Shown here: in pieces, positions 42,659 through 51,741 of the stretch
Position numbering within the stretch: the first letter of the stretch is position 1
Layout of the letters: each line of letters begins with the position of its first letter
Origin: Streptomyces sp. PsTaAH-137
GTDB taxonomy: Bacteria > Actinomycetota > Actinomycetes > Streptomycetales > Streptomycetaceae
Length of the DNA stretch: 64,000 nucleotides
Direction: 5' to 3'
NCBI RefSeq assembly: GCF_003259365.1
Contig: NZ_QLLY01000014.1
Location: 128,199 to 192,198, forward strand
The notes under the pieces: model-generated
What the model was told of the DNA's origin: nothing
Seen by the model: only the letters and a program-made list of their open reading frames with translations
Database searches by the model: none
Made by a program: the position numbers and the translations under genes

Positions 42659-42804
42659 CTGGCGTTCTCCTTACGGATGTTGCTGAGAGTCGACGAAAGG
42701 GCCCGCGGTGTCGGCCCCGCGGGAGAAAGGGGGTTGCTATGCCGTGTGTCGTGCGCGCGGGGACAGGGCGCGTCCGGCTGCGGCACGGGTGGTGCCTGTG
42801 GGGG

Positions 42805-44265
42805 TCATGGGGCGCTCGCCCGGCTGTCGGTGCTCGCGTGGGCGGAGGCGCGGGTGAGGGTCCTCGTGGCATGGACGAGCAGCGTGAGGGCGGCGACGGC
42901 GCAGACCGTGCCGGGCACCGCGCTCGCGCCGACCGCGTCGACGGCGCTCTCCACGGGGGTGCCGAGGAAGGCGCAGCCCGGCAGTCGCGCGGCGAAGACG
43001 GTGGCCACGGCGAGGATCTCGGCACCGGCCGCCGCGCCCAGCACCACGGCCGGCGCGTGGGTGCGGCCGTGCGCGGAGAGCAGTCGGGCGAGGAGCAGGA
43101 GTACGCCCACGGCGCACGCTCCGGCGTGGTCGACACTCTGTCCGCTCCGGCCGCCCTGGTCGATCAGGGCGCCGGCCACGCCGAGAAGCACGGCGAGGGC
43201 GACGGCGAAGAGCAGCACGCAACCGAGCAGCAGCGGCCTGACGGAGGAGGTGAATTCGGCGAGGCCCCGGCTGGTGGCGAGGCGTCGGCGGGCCCCGGTG
43301 GAGAAGAGCCGGGCGCACCAGGTCGCGGGTGCCACGGCGACGGCGAGCGCGAGGAGCGGTGCGGTGGCGGGCGCCCATGCTTCGTCGGGTCCCCCGGCCA
43401 GTGCGGCGTTCAGGAGTCCGTCGCCGAAGACCGCGTAGAGGAGGAGCGCCCAGACCCACAGCCGGGTCGCGGGCGCGGGCGGGCGGGCGCCGGTGCGCAG
43501 TGGGCCGTGGCGCAGGGTCGTGCGCAGGGCGGCGGCGACGGCCAGTGCGCCGGTGAGCGCGACGGCCAGATGCACCGTGCCCGTGGTGACGTTCAGGGCG
43601 AGTACGGCGAGGGCGCAGACGGCGCCCGGCAGCAGGGCGAGCCCGGCCCACGCGCCGCGTACGCCGGTGGCGGGGTCGGGGGTGGCGGCGGTCGGCGCGC
43701 CCGCTTCCCCGTCCCTCGGCATGCGCGCGTACATCTCCTCGGCGAGGGAGAACACGTCCTTGTGCCGGTAGCGGGCGGCGGCCCGGTCGGTCAGGCCGTG
43801 CGCCTCCAGTCCGGCCGCGATCTCCAGCGGGTCGACGGCGCGCTCGCACAGCTCGCGATGGCGATGCATCAGGACCTTGACGGGGTCCACTCCGGAACGG
43901 CGTTTGGTCGTGCGGGAGTTGGTGGTCCGGGACGCGGCAGCTGCGTCCTTCTCGGGATGCGCGGCGCCGGGTTTGTCGTCGGTCCCGCCCGTCCGTACGG
44001 CGCCGCGGGACGGTCGGCCCGACTCCGCGCCGGCCTCCTTCCGCCAGGCCCCGGACTCGTGGAGCAGGTCCGCGTCGAGAGCGTCCAGAGGATCGGGGGC
44101 GTCGGCGGCGGCCTCGGGCCCGGCCGGTTCGGTGGCGGTCAGCGTCAGCGCCTCTTCGGAGTTGGTCCCCCAGGCCCCGGCGCCCACCGGCACCCGCGGA
44201 ACGTCCGCGCCGACCCCGCTGCCACCGCCGCGGCCGCCTCGGACCTCGTCGTAGCTGTCGCTCAT
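42805..44265 (-). CDS. polytopic membrane protein of the sugar cluster
   Basis: A 486-residue membrane protein. The first 150 residues are hydrophilic and acidic, followed by a conserved cytosolic helix region (DPVKVLMHRHRELCERAVDP) and about ten membrane helices from residue 200 to the end. No family is recognised with confidence. ATG 44265 overlaps the glycosyltransferase stop as ATGA, so the two are translated together. Context suggests polysaccharide export or synthesis, perhaps in the place of PelG. That is inference. Confidence 0.7.
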   Translation of the reverse strand: MSDSYDEVRGGRGGGSGVGADVPRVPVGAGAWGTNSEEALTLTATEPAGPEAAADAPDPLDALDADLLHESGAWRKEAGAESGRPSRGAVRTGGTDDKPGAAHPEKDAAAASRTTNSRTTKRRSGVDPVKVLMHRHRELCERAVDPLEIAAGLEAHGLTDRAAARYRHKDVFSLAEEMYARMPRDGEAGAPTAATPDPATGVRGAWAGLALLPGAVCALAVLALNVTTGTVHLAVALTGALAVAAALRTTLRHGPLRTGARPPAPATRLWVWALLLYAVFGDGLLNAALAGGPDEAWAPATAPLLALAVAVAPATWCARLFSTGARRRLATSRGLAEFTSSVRPLLLGCVLLFAVALAVLLGVAGALIDQGGRSGQSVDHAGACAVGVLLLLARLLSAHGRTHAPAVVLGAAAGAEILAVATVFAARLPGCAFLGTPVESAVDAVGASAVPGTVCAVAALTLLVHATRTLTRASAHASTDSRASAP

Positions 44266-46178
44266 GCGTCTCCCTCCCCGCCGCCTCGGGTCACTCCGGC
44301 CAGTTCCTCGCGCCCGCCACCGCTGTCACCGGGTGCGGGCGCCCAGCTCGGCGCTCTCGTACCGGAGGAGCGGCCGGCGAGCCATGCGCCGCCGATGCCG
44401 CCGGTGGCCGGCGCCGTCCATCTCCCCGGCACATGGGCCTCGGGCGGATGGGCGAACGGCCGGGGTTCACCGGCGTCGTCCACGGCCTCCCGGCGCACCG
44501 GGCAGTGCGAGACGATCTCCAGGTAAATGCCGCGAAATGCCGTGACGTTCTGCTCGACGGTGAACAGCTCGAGGGCTCGTGCGCGGGCGGCCGCGCCGAG
44601 TCGCTCGCGGCGGTCGGAGTCGCGCAGCAGGGCCACACAGGCCTCGGCGAGGGCCCGTGGGTTGCGCGGCGGCACCACCAGTCCGGTGCCGCCGATCACC
44701 TCGACGACGGCGCCCACATCGGTCGACACCGTCGCGCGCCCGCAGAACATGGCCTCGACCAGGCTGATCGGGAAGCCCTCGACGACGCTGGAGAGGACGA
44801 CGACGCTGCCGGAGCCGTAGACCTCGGCGAGGCCGGGCGCCTCCGGGGCGCCGAGTTCTTCGAAGGAGACCGGGTTCTCACCCATGGCGTGGAGGCCCGT
44901 CGCCTCGTCGGGGAACAGCTGCGCGGCCAGCGCTTTGCAGTGCCCGAGATACGCCTCGGCCTCCCGCCCTTCACCGGAAGCCGTGCCGGAAGCCGAGTCG
45001 GAGTCCGGTCCGGAGCCGGAGCCCGCAGGCATCGCCCCCACGATGCGCAGGCGGGCGCCCGGCTCCTCCTTGCGGACCTCCGCGAAGGCGTGCAGCAGGG
45101 AGATGAGGTCCTTGGAAGGATCGATCCGGCCGACCCAGACCAGGGTGTCCGGCTCCCCCGGCTCCTCGCGCTCGCCGACCTCGGCGAAGCGGGACGCCTC
45201 CATGCCGGGGTGGACGGTGCGCAGTTTGGCGCGGTCGGCCCCGCACCGCTCCTGCCAGCGCCTCGCGTGGGCGTTGCCGGGGGTGATGACGGCGGCCTGC
45301 CGGTAGACCTCGGCGGCGAGCCGGCCGTGGAAGGCGGCGAGGAGCGCGCGCACCGGCGCGCTCAACTCGGCTTCGCCCGCCGCGATGTAGCGGGCCCGCA
45401 GCTGGACCCCGTACTCGGTGACGAGCAGCGGCACGCCGTGGAAGCGCTTGGCGATCAGTCCGGGGAGGGCCGCCGCGCCGCCCGAGGTGGCGTGGCAGAG
45501 GTCGACGGCACCGAGCCCGCCGCCACCGGATCCGGCCGATGCGTCGTCGTACCAGTCGAGGGAGAGCGGCCGCAGCGCGGACTCGACCTCTCCCGCGAAG
45601 GCCAGCAGGTCGGGCACCCGGGCTCCGCGGGCGGCGCGCCGGGCGCCCGGCGCGCGACAGGCGCGTTCCAGGATGCGCACGGCGGCCTCGGAGCGCAGCG
45701 CGGTTCCCAGTCCGCCCTCGTCCCTGGCGAGTTCGGCCAGTCCGTACAGCGCGTTGGCGAAACGGTCCGCCTCGCCGGGCGCGCCGCCCGTTCCCACACC
45801 GGGGCCCTCGCCGGATCCGGCGCTGCCGGGCCCGTTACCGGTTCCGCTGCCGGGACCGTCTGCCGGCGCGCACACCACGGCCTCGGCCAGCTCCGCGTAC
45901 AGCGCGGCGAACCGGCGCCGGGCGCGCCGCCCGAGTGCGCCGCCGCACGCCCCGTCGGCGCTCGTTCCCGGACGCGCCGTCCACAGCGGGGCGGTCCGCA
46001 CCAGGCCGACGTGCGGGGGCAGTTCGAGCCAGCCCGCGTCCTCCTGATCCTGGCTGCGGCTGAGCGCGTAGATGTCGAACTCGTGCTGCTCGAGCCCGCG
46101 CACGAGCCGGTCGCACCAGAGTCTGGCCTCACCGCTCACATACGGATAGCCACCCTCTGTCAGCAGTCCGATACGCAC
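44262..46178 (-). CDS. family 4 glycosyltransferase with DUF3492 (PelF-like)
   Basis: A 638-residue glycosyltransferase. The start MRIGLLTEGGYPYVSGE is the DUF3492 signature of PelF-type enzymes. The GT-B C-terminal half has WVGRIDPSKD and the donor-binding region EGFPISLVEAMFCG. Two Gly/Ser-rich inserts (about residues 110-140 and 370-390) are low-complexity additions. PelF uses UDP-N-acetylhexosamine to make a cationic biofilm polysaccharide. GTG 46178 has GGGGG about 7 bases upstream; a longer frame reaches 46283. It heads the leftward sugar cluster. Confidence 0.8.
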   Translation of the reverse strand: MRIGLLTEGGYPYVSGEARLWCDRLVRGLEQHEFDIYALSRSQDQEDAGWLELPPHVGLVRTAPLWTARPGTSADGACGGALGRRARRRFAALYAELAEAVVCAPADGPGSGTGNGPGSAGSGEGPGVGTGGAPGEADRFANALYGLAELARDEGGLGTALRSEAAVRILERACRAPGARRAARGARVPDLLAFAGEVESALRPLSLDWYDDASAGSGGGGLGAVDLCHATSGGAAALPGLIAKRFHGVPLLVTEYGVQLRARYIAAGEAELSAPVRALLAAFHGRLAAEVYRQAAVITPGNAHARRWQERCGADRAKLRTVHPGMEASRFAEVGEREEPGEPDTLVWVGRIDPSKDLISLLHAFAEVRKEEPGARLRIVGAMPAGSGSGPDSDSASGTASGEGREAEAYLGHCKALAAQLFPDEATGLHAMGENPVSFEELGAPEAPGLAEVYGSGSVVVLSSVVEGFPISLVEAMFCGRATVSTDVGAVVEVIGGTGLVVPPRNPRALAEACVALLRDSDRRERLGAAARARALELFTVEQNVTAFRGIYLEIVSHCPVRREAVDDAGEPRPFAHPPEAHVPGRWTAPATGGIGGAWLAGRSSGTRAPSWAPAPGDSGGGREELAGVTRGGGEGDA

Positions 46179-46258
46179 GAGTACACCCCCGATCTCCCGT
46201 ATGGGGAGCCGCCGTTGGGTCGGCGGCTCGCAGCGGGACGAACGTATGCGGACATGCC

Positions 46259-46292
46259 GGTGGCGCGATGGACGGTTGTCCATCGCGCCACC
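46259..46292 (-). terminator. terminator after the DUF3152 gene
   Basis: Perfect 15-bp arms (46259-46273 and 46278-46292) with a GGTT loop lie 87 bases beyond the DUF3152 stop and before the glycosyltransferase start. A smaller 9-bp hairpin lies at 46206-46229. Confidence 0.65.
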
Positions 46293-46378
46293 AAAAGGGG
46301 TGAACGGGCGTAACTTTCGCGTGCGCGTGACGTTCTGTCGCGCTAAGAGATCATCCGGCTACAGAACGCTACGAAGCG

Positions 46379-47740
46379 TCAAGCGTTGGGGTAGACCCAG
46401 GGGTTGGGCTTGCAGGTGATCCCGTCGAAGGTCAGGAACTTGGTCTGCTGCTGCATGACGGGCGCCAGGGCGCCGTCCTGCGAGCAGGTGACGTGGTTGT
46501 AGCCGAGCCGGTGCCCGACCTCGTGGTTGATGAGCATCTGCCGGTAGGGGTGGATGGCGCTGCCGTGGAGCACGTCGTCGTACGTCTTCGAGCCCTGTGC
46601 CCACCGATAGGCGTTGATCATCACGCGATCGGTGGCGGCCGAGTCGCACGACACGTTGTCCTCGGTGGTGTCGAGGCCCGACTTCGCGCACCAGTCCGCG
46701 GTGGTCCCCGGGCTGGCCAGGGTGATCACGAAATCCGGCTTGCCGGAGGAGATCCGCTCGAAGGTGCGGGCGCCCTCGTGGGCCCAGCTCCGCTTGTCGT
46801 TCAGGGTCTTCTGCACGGCCTGCGCGAACAGCGTGCCGTCGAGCCCGAGCCCCTTCTCCACGTCGACGCGGTAGCGGAACTTCTGCCCGCGGCCCGGCGC
46901 CTTGTCGAAGCCGCCGACCGCGGCGAACTTCCCCGATGCCTTCAGGTCGGCCTTGAGCGGGTACTTCTTCGCCATTTTCTGGTCGTACGTCGCCGGGGCG
47001 GCCTGCGCGGTCCTCGACGGCGTGGCCCGGTCGTCCGAGCGGGACGCCGAGTCGTCGTGGACGCGCGAGCCGTCCGCCGACTTCGCGGAGAGGCCGCCGG
47101 ACGATCCGCCGTGCCCGTCGGCCACCTGGCCCGCGACGACGACGGCGAGCACGGTGGTGACGGCCGCGGCGGCGATACCGGCGAAGGTCAGCCCCTTGCC
47201 CCGCTTCTCGCGGCCACCGTCGGACTCCGTCCGTTCACCGTCTTCCCCACCGGCGCCCGCGCCCGAGGCGTCCGTCTCCGGAGCCCCGTCGGTGTCGGCC
47301 TCCCGGTCGGTGACCGAGTCGTACGAGCCGCGGCGCGAGACCCCCACCGAGCCCATCGCGTTCACCGTGTCCTCCGCGTCGAAGGCGTCGAAGGCGTCGA
47401 ACGCCTCGACGTACTCCTGGCGGGGCCGGCCCGATCGCGGATGCGGCACGGTCGGCGACCCGGCCGCGGTGCGCGGCTGGGTCCGGGGCTCTCCCCGCGT
47501 ACCGGAGGTGCCCCAGCCGCCGCCCGGCTCCTGCTGCTCGGGGTGGCCGCCCCGCACGGACGGGCCGCTCGGACGCGAGGGCGTCCGCGGAGCGGTCTGG
47601 GTGGCGCCGTCCGGTGCGGCGCTCCTGCGTCGGCGCCCGGAGCCCGGGCCCGCCTGCGGCGGGCTGCGCAACTCGGGCGGTACTGGTATGTCGGCGGTGT
47701 CGCCGTTGTCTGCCGGCCCTCGGCGGCTGTGCCGTCCCAC
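46379..47740 (-). CDS. DUF3152 secreted zinc metalloprotease-like protein
   Basis: A 453-residue protein. A long disordered charged N terminus (1-215) precedes one membrane helix (about 218-240). The extracellular DUF3152 domain carries INHEVGHRLGYNH, a zincin HExxH with a third histidine, and several cysteines. It is predicted as a type II membrane-anchored protein facing outward. GTG 47740 has GAGG 6 bases upstream. It is 8 bases after the alpha/beta hydrolase and probably co-transcribed. Confidence 0.82.
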   Translation of the reverse strand: MGRHSRRGPADNGDTADIPVPPELRSPPQAGPGSGRRRRSAAPDGATQTAPRTPSRPSGPSVRGGHPEQQEPGGGWGTSGTRGEPRTQPRTAAGSPTVPHPRSGRPRQEYVEAFDAFDAFDAEDTVNAMGSVGVSRRGSYDSVTDREADTDGAPETDASGAGAGGEDGERTESDGGREKRGKGLTFAGIAAAAVTTVLAVVVAGQVADGHGGSSGGLSAKSADGSRVHDDSASRSDDRATPSRTAQAAPATYDQKMAKKYPLKADLKASGKFAAVGGFDKAPGRGQKFRYRVDVEKGLGLDGTLFAQAVQKTLNDKRSWAHEGARTFERISSGKPDFVITLASPGTTADWCAKSGLDTTEDNVSCDSAATDRVMINAYRWAQGSKTYDDVLHGSAIHPYRQMLINHEVGHRLGYNHVTCSQDGALAPVMQQQTKFLTFDGITCKPNPWVYPNA

Positions 47741-47748
47741 TCGCCGCC

Positions 47749-48825
47749 TCAGCTCCCCAACGTCGATCGGTGCGTCGTATTCGTACGGTCCGGCGCGTCG
47801 TGCGCCTCGCGTGCCTCGTCCGGCACGGACCCGCTCTGCTCCCCCGCCCCGCGCGTCCCGTTCAACGCCTCGCTGTCGGCGAGGAGTTCCTGGAACGCCG
47901 TCGCGACCGTGTCCGGGTACTCCATCATCGCGACGTGTCCCGCGTCGGGGAGCGTGAGGAGGCGCGACTCCGGGAAGGTGCGCGCCGCACGCGCCGCCAT
48001 CCGGTAGGAGACGAGCTGGTCCCGTCCACCGTAGACGAGCAGGGTCGGCGCGAGCACACGGCCCGCCTGTCGCCACAGATTGTGCTGGCCGCCGAGCGTG
48101 TACGCGTTCACGATCCCGCGCGCGGAGCGGGCCATCGCGTCCCAGAAGTACGGGAGCGCGAGGCGCCGTTCCATCTCCTCGACAGCGGCCCGGAAGCCCT
48201 CTTCGGTGACCCGGCCCGGGTCGCCGTAGCAGAGAGCCGTGACGCCGCTGACGCGCTGCTCGGCCGTCCACTCCTTGGTGAGACGGGTGAAGAGCGCGGC
48301 CACTCCGGGCACGGCGAGCAGTCCGGTCGGCAGCGCGGTTCTCTGGACCCGGATCTCCGGCAGCGCGGGCGACACCAGCGTCAGCGTGCGGACGAGATCG
48401 GGGCGCACGGCGGCGACCCGGGTGGCGACGGCGCCGCCGAGCGAGTTCCCGAAGAGGTGTACGGGTCCGCGTCGTTCGGCGTCGAGATAGCGGATGACCG
48501 CGCGCGCGTGCCCGCTCACCGAGTAGTTGCCGTCGTCCGGCGGCGGCGAGTCGCCGAAGCCGGGCAGGTCGACGGCCGCCCCGTCGACGACGTCCTCGAG
48601 GTGCTGCATCAGCGCCGACCAGTTCTGCGAGGAGCCGCCGAGACCGTGGACGTAGAGCGCGGGCGGCAGTCCCTCCCGCGTCCCGGGCCGTGACCTGACC
48701 GTCAGCGTCATCCCCGGAAGACCGACGGAGCGCAGTCTCTCCCCCTCCGCGACCTGAACGGCACCCGGCTTGGGTGCCACGGCGGCGACGGCGGGAGGCA
48801 CTCGCGGCGAATCGGTCGAAGGCAT
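47749..48825 (-). CDS. alpha/beta hydrolase
   Basis: A 358-residue alpha/beta hydrolase. The oxyanion strand is YVHGLGGSSQNW, the nucleophile elbow FGNSLGG, the acid region YGGRDQLV and the histidine DAGHVAMME. No signal peptide is seen. Substrate unknown; an esterase or lipase is likely. The ATG at 48825 has no ribosome site but a TAACAT -10-like hexamer (48833-48838) ends 7 bases before it, so the transcript may be leaderless. It forms a unit with the DUF3152 gene. Confidence 0.85.
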   Translation of the reverse strand: MPSTDSPRVPPAVAAVAPKPGAVQVAEGERLRSVGLPGMTLTVRSRPGTREGLPPALYVHGLGGSSQNWSALMQHLEDVVDGAAVDLPGFGDSPPPDDGNYSVSGHARAVIRYLDAERRGPVHLFGNSLGGAVATRVAAVRPDLVRTLTLVSPALPEIRVQRTALPTGLLAVPGVAALFTRLTKEWTAEQRVSGVTALCYGDPGRVTEEGFRAAVEEMERRLALPYFWDAMARSARGIVNAYTLGGQHNLWRQAGRVLAPTLLVYGGRDQLVSYRMAARAARTFPESRLLTLPDAGHVAMMEYPDTVATAFQELLADSEALNGTRGAGEQSGSVPDEAREAHDAPDRTNTTHRSTLGS

Positions 48826-49032
48826 GCGGCATATGTTACGAGGTGATCACACTGAGGATCGTGTGTTCGCCGTCACAGATCTCGCACAGCTCTCCCCAAA
48901 GCCTTCCCCTCGCCGTCGGTGAAGGCCGGTACTCAAAGGGGAAAGAGATCGCATAGCGCCCCGATCGGGTGTCTCCTACGCTCGAATCAGGGCACCCGCC
49001 CCCGCACGGACCAGTGAGGAAGGGAGCCATCG

Positions 49033-49251
49033 ATGACCGTCGACCCGAGTGATCCCGGGACATTCACGGACAGCCGCCCCGCGGAGATCGGCGTGGAGGA
49101 GCCGGAGGCGGACGTCGCCGAGCAGTCGACCGAGCTGACCCCCGAGCAGGACGACATGCCGGTCGATCCGGCCGACCCGGACGGCGCCGACGAGGCGGAC
49201 CGGGCGGAGCAGGCGAGGGTGGTCGCCCTCGATGAGGACGACTATCGGTGA
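49033..49251 (+). CDS. small acidic hypothetical protein
   Basis: A 72-residue, strongly acidic protein, mostly Asp, Glu, Pro and Ala, ending LDEDDYR. It is predicted disordered. ATG 49033 has GGGAG at 7 bases spacing, so translation is likely. It is divergent from the hydrolase and 225 bases upstream of the TetR gene. No family is recognised. Confidence 0.7.
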   Translation: MTVDPSDPGTFTDSRPAEIGVEEPEADVAEQSTELTPEQDDMPVDPADPDGADEADRAEQARVVALDEDDYR

Positions 49252-49476
49252 CGCCACCGGCACCGATGGTGCCGGCCGCGCGACCGCGGCGTGCCGCGCA
49301 TCCGGCGCCCCACCCATCGGTATGCGCCACTTTGCGCCCACAGGGCCGCCACGAGCGGCTTTCACAGACGTCCGGTCCGTGAAATTCTGCGCTCGCACCG
49401 CGCACATCCTGGTTACCCAAAAGTACGATGACGGCGCGGCGCACACCGCAGTACACGGACGATATTGGGAGGCGGC

Positions 49477-50118
49477 GTGACAGCCATCGAGCAGACGGAG
49501 GCAGCGCGCCCCAAGGGCACTCGCCTGCCGCGCCGTGCCCGACGCAATCAACTTCTGGGCGCGGCACAGGAAGTGTTCGTCGCGCAGGGGTACCACGCGG
49601 CCGCGATGGACGACATCGCCGAGCGTGCCGGCGTCAGCAAGCCGGTCCTCTACCAGCACTTCCCGGGCAAGCTGGAGCTCTATCTCGCCCTGCTCGACCA
49701 GCACTGCGAGTCCTTGCTGCAGTCGGTGCGCACGGCGCTCGCGTCGACGTCGGACAACAAGCAGCGCGTGCAGGCGACCATGGACGCCTATTTCGCGTAC
49801 GTCCAGGACGACGGCGGCGCGTTCCGCCTCGTCTTCGAGTCGGACCTGACCAACGAGCCGGCGGTGCGCGAGCGCGTCGACCGGGTCAGCCTGCAGTGCG
49901 CCGAGGCGATCTCGGACGTCATCGCCGAGGACACCGGCCTGTCCAAGGACGAGTCGATGCTGCTCGCCGTGGGGCTCGGCGGCGTCTCTCAGGTCGTCGC
50001 CCGCTACTGGCTCTCCAGCGAGAGCCCGGTGCCGCGCGACAAGGCGGTGCAGCTGCTCAGCTCGCTGGCCTGGCGCGGTATCGCGGGGTTCCCGCTGCAC
50101 GGCGCGGAGCACGCCTGA
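49477..50118 (+). CDS. TetR-family transcriptional regulator
   Basis: A 213-residue TetR protein. The N-terminal helix-turn-helix runs from about residue 20 to 65 and includes MDDIAERAGVSKPVLYQHF. The C-terminal part is a ligand-binding/dimerisation domain. GTG 49477 has GGGAGG 4 bases upstream. The gene is followed by a hairpin with a T tract and then DUF3107, an order also seen in mycobacteria. Target genes and ligand are not predictable. Confidence 0.9.
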   Translation: MTAIEQTEAARPKGTRLPRRARRNQLLGAAQEVFVAQGYHAAAMDDIAERAGVSKPVLYQHFPGKLELYLALLDQHCESLLQSVRTALASTSDNKQRVQATMDAYFAYVQDDGGAFRLVFESDLTNEPAVRERVDRVSLQCAEAISDVIAEDTGLSKDESMLLAVGLGGVSQVVARYWLSSESPVPRDKAVQLLSSLAWRGIAGFPLHGAEHA

Positions 50119-50120
50119 GT

Positions 50121-50148
50121 CGGCGGGTCGCCCGCCGTCCCGTTTTGT
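50121..50148 (+). terminator. rho-independent terminator after tetR
   Basis: Seven-bp arms CGGCGGG/CCCGCCG (50121-50127, 50131-50137) with loop TCG are followed by TCCCGTTTTG, one of the few clear T tracts in the window. Confidence 0.65.
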
Positions 50149-50273
50149 TCCCGGTCGGCTGTTCGCTCTTGGCGTGCGGCCGGGACGCCGGGAGCGTCGG
50201 CCGGGCGGGCTAATCTGTGCTGCGTACGGCGCGGTAGACCGCGCGCATCACGGATCGTCGGAGGGACAAGGCC

Positions 50274-50501
50274 GTGGAGGTCAAGATCGGCGTGCTGCAC
50301 ACGCCCCGCGAGATCGTTCTGGAGAGCGGCCAGTCCGCCGAGGAGGTCGAGGGCGCGGTGTCCGCGGCGCTGTCCGGCAAGGCGCAGCTGCTTTCCCTGA
50401 CGGACGAGAAGGGCCGCAAGGTCCTGGTCCCGGCCGACCGTCTCGCCTATGTGGAGCTGGGCGAGCCCGCAGTGCGGAAGGTGGGCTTCGGCCCTCTGTA
50501 G
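50274..50501 (+). CDS. DUF3107 family protein
   Basis: A 75-residue protein of the actinobacterial DUF3107 family, starting MEVKIGVLHTPREIVLES and ending KVGFGPL. It is a small alpha/beta domain of unknown function. GTG 50274 has GGAGG 9 bases upstream. Its place after a TetR gene and before a membrane protein is conserved in actinobacteria as I recall. A 51-bp hairpin follows. Confidence 0.88.
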   Translation: MEVKIGVLHTPREIVLESGQSAEEVEGAVSAALSGKAQLLSLTDEKGRKVLVPADRLAYVELGEPAVRKVGFGPL

Positions 50502-50510
50502 AGCAGGGAT

Positions 50511-50561
50511 GAACGACGGAGGGGCCCGGCAGCGTCACGCTGCCGGGCCCCTCCGTCGTTC
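50511..50561 (+). terminator. strong terminator, 25-bp perfect arms
   Basis: Arms 50511-50535 and 50537-50561 are perfectly complementary over 25 bp with one central base. It directly follows the DUF3107 stop. Confidence 0.8.
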
Positions 50562-50681
50562 TCGGGCGGCGCACCGAGAGGGCACAGCCGGAGCACACGA
50601 GGAGGGTTGCGTTCCGGGTCCCAGGGGTAGACCGGGTAGGACCGATTTGCACCTACTGGCCGCGCGGGAGGGACCCTCACC

Positions 50682-50954
50682 ATGCTTCTCGAAGCTCTTG
50701 GCTCCGCACTGCTCGGTCTGGCCCTCGCCTGGGCCGCGAGCCACCGTCTGCCGCACCGACTGCCCTCGCGCAGGCTGGTGCTGGCGACCGGGATCACCGG
50801 CGCCCTGTTCGGGGCGTTCGTCACCCACACGTCGCTGGGGTCCGGCCATGAGCTGGCCACGCTCAGCGGCTCGATCGTGATGGCGGTGGCCCTGCTGTCG
50901 CTGCTGCTGCGCCCCACTCGAAGCAGAGCGCACCAGCTCACGACGTCCGCGTAG
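50682..50954 (+). CDS. small integral membrane protein
   Basis: A 90-residue protein with three hydrophobic stretches (about 4-20, 32-50, 60-80) separated by basic loops. ATG 50682 has GGGAGG 10 bases upstream. No family is recognised. It converges on the ferritin-like gene with an 8-bp hairpin between. Confidence 0.75.
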   Translation: MLLEALGSALLGLALAWAASHRLPHRLPSRRLVLATGITGALFGAFVTHTSLGSGHELATLSGSIVMAVALLSLLLRPTRSRAHQLTTSA

Positions 50955-50956
50955 GA

Positions 50957-50983
50957 ACGACTCCGCCACGCGAGGGGAGTCGT
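50957..50983. terminator. weak convergent hairpin
   Basis: Eight-bp arms (50957-50964, 50976-50983) lie between the small membrane gene and the ferritin-like gene. Confidence 0.4.
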
Positions 50984-51741
50984 CAGGCGGCGAGTCCGAG
51001 GGCCGCCATCCGCTTGGTGTGCGCCTCGGTGATCCGCGAGAACATCCGGCCGACCTCGGCCAGGTCGAAACCGTCGGCGACGCCCCCGACCAGCATGGTC
51101 GACAGGGCGTCGCGGTCGGCAACCACCCGCTGCGACTGCGACAGGGCCTCGCCCATCAGCCGCCGCGCCCACAGCGCGAGCCGGCCGCCCACGCGCGGAT
51201 CGGCCTCGATGGCGGCCCGCACCTTCTCCACGGCGAACGACGCGTGCCCGGTGTCGTCGAGCACGGCGAGCACCAGCTCACGGGTGTCCGAGTCGAGCCG
51301 GGCCGCGACCTCCCGGTAGAAGTCGGAGGCGATCGAGTCACCCACGTACGCCTTGACGAGGCCCTCCAGCCAGTCCGACGGAGCGGTCTGCTTGTGGAAG
51401 CCGTCGAGGGCGCCGACGAACGGGTCCATGGCCGCGGTCGGCTCGGCGCCGACCGCGGCGAGCCGGTCGCGCAACTGCTCGAAGTGGTGGAATTCGGCGG
51501 AGGCCATCTTCGCCAGCTCCGCCTTGTCGGCCAGCGTCGGCGCCAGCTTGGCGTCCTCGGCAAGGCGCTCGAACGCCGCCAGCTCGCCGTACGCCAGCGC
51601 GCCGAGCAGGTCGACGACGGCGGCGCGATAGTTCTCGTCCGCGGACGCGGTGGCCCAGTCCTGGGCCGCGATCCCGGTCGGAGCGTCGGTCACTGCGTCG
51701 GTCGCTTCACTGGCGGGCGTGGCGTTGTCAGGCGTCTCCAT
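50983..51741 (-). CDS. ferritin-like fold protein
   Basis: A 252-residue all-helical protein with a ferritin-like four-helix bundle. AYGELAAFERL, ASAEFHHFEQL, DTGHASFAVE and EAHTKRM carry carboxylate and histidine residues placed like di-iron ligands (E, ExxH). It resembles the tRNA-hydroxylase-like branch found in actinobacteria. ATG 51741 has only a weak ribosome site; the longer frame to 52155 crosses the promoter region. It is divergent from the DEAD-box helicase, as in mycobacteria. Confidence 0.8.
   Translation of the reverse strand: METPDNATPASEATDAVTDAPTGIAAQDWATASADENYRAAVVDLLGALAYGELAAFERLAEDAKLAPTLADKAELAKMASAEFHHFEQLRDRLAAVGAEPTAAMDPFVGALDGFHKQTAPSDWLEGLVKAYVGDSIASDFYREVAARLDSDTRELVLAVLDDTGHASFAVEKVRAAIEADPRVGGRLALWARRLMGEALSQSQRVVADRDALSTMLVGGVADGFDLAEVGRMFSRITEAHTKRMAALGLAA

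Noticed and set aside
39493..44526. A rightward open frame of 1677 codons
   Set aside because: It lies antisense to moeZ and the sugar cluster. High third-position GC removes stop codons from the opposite strand, and the translation is low-complexity with no domain.
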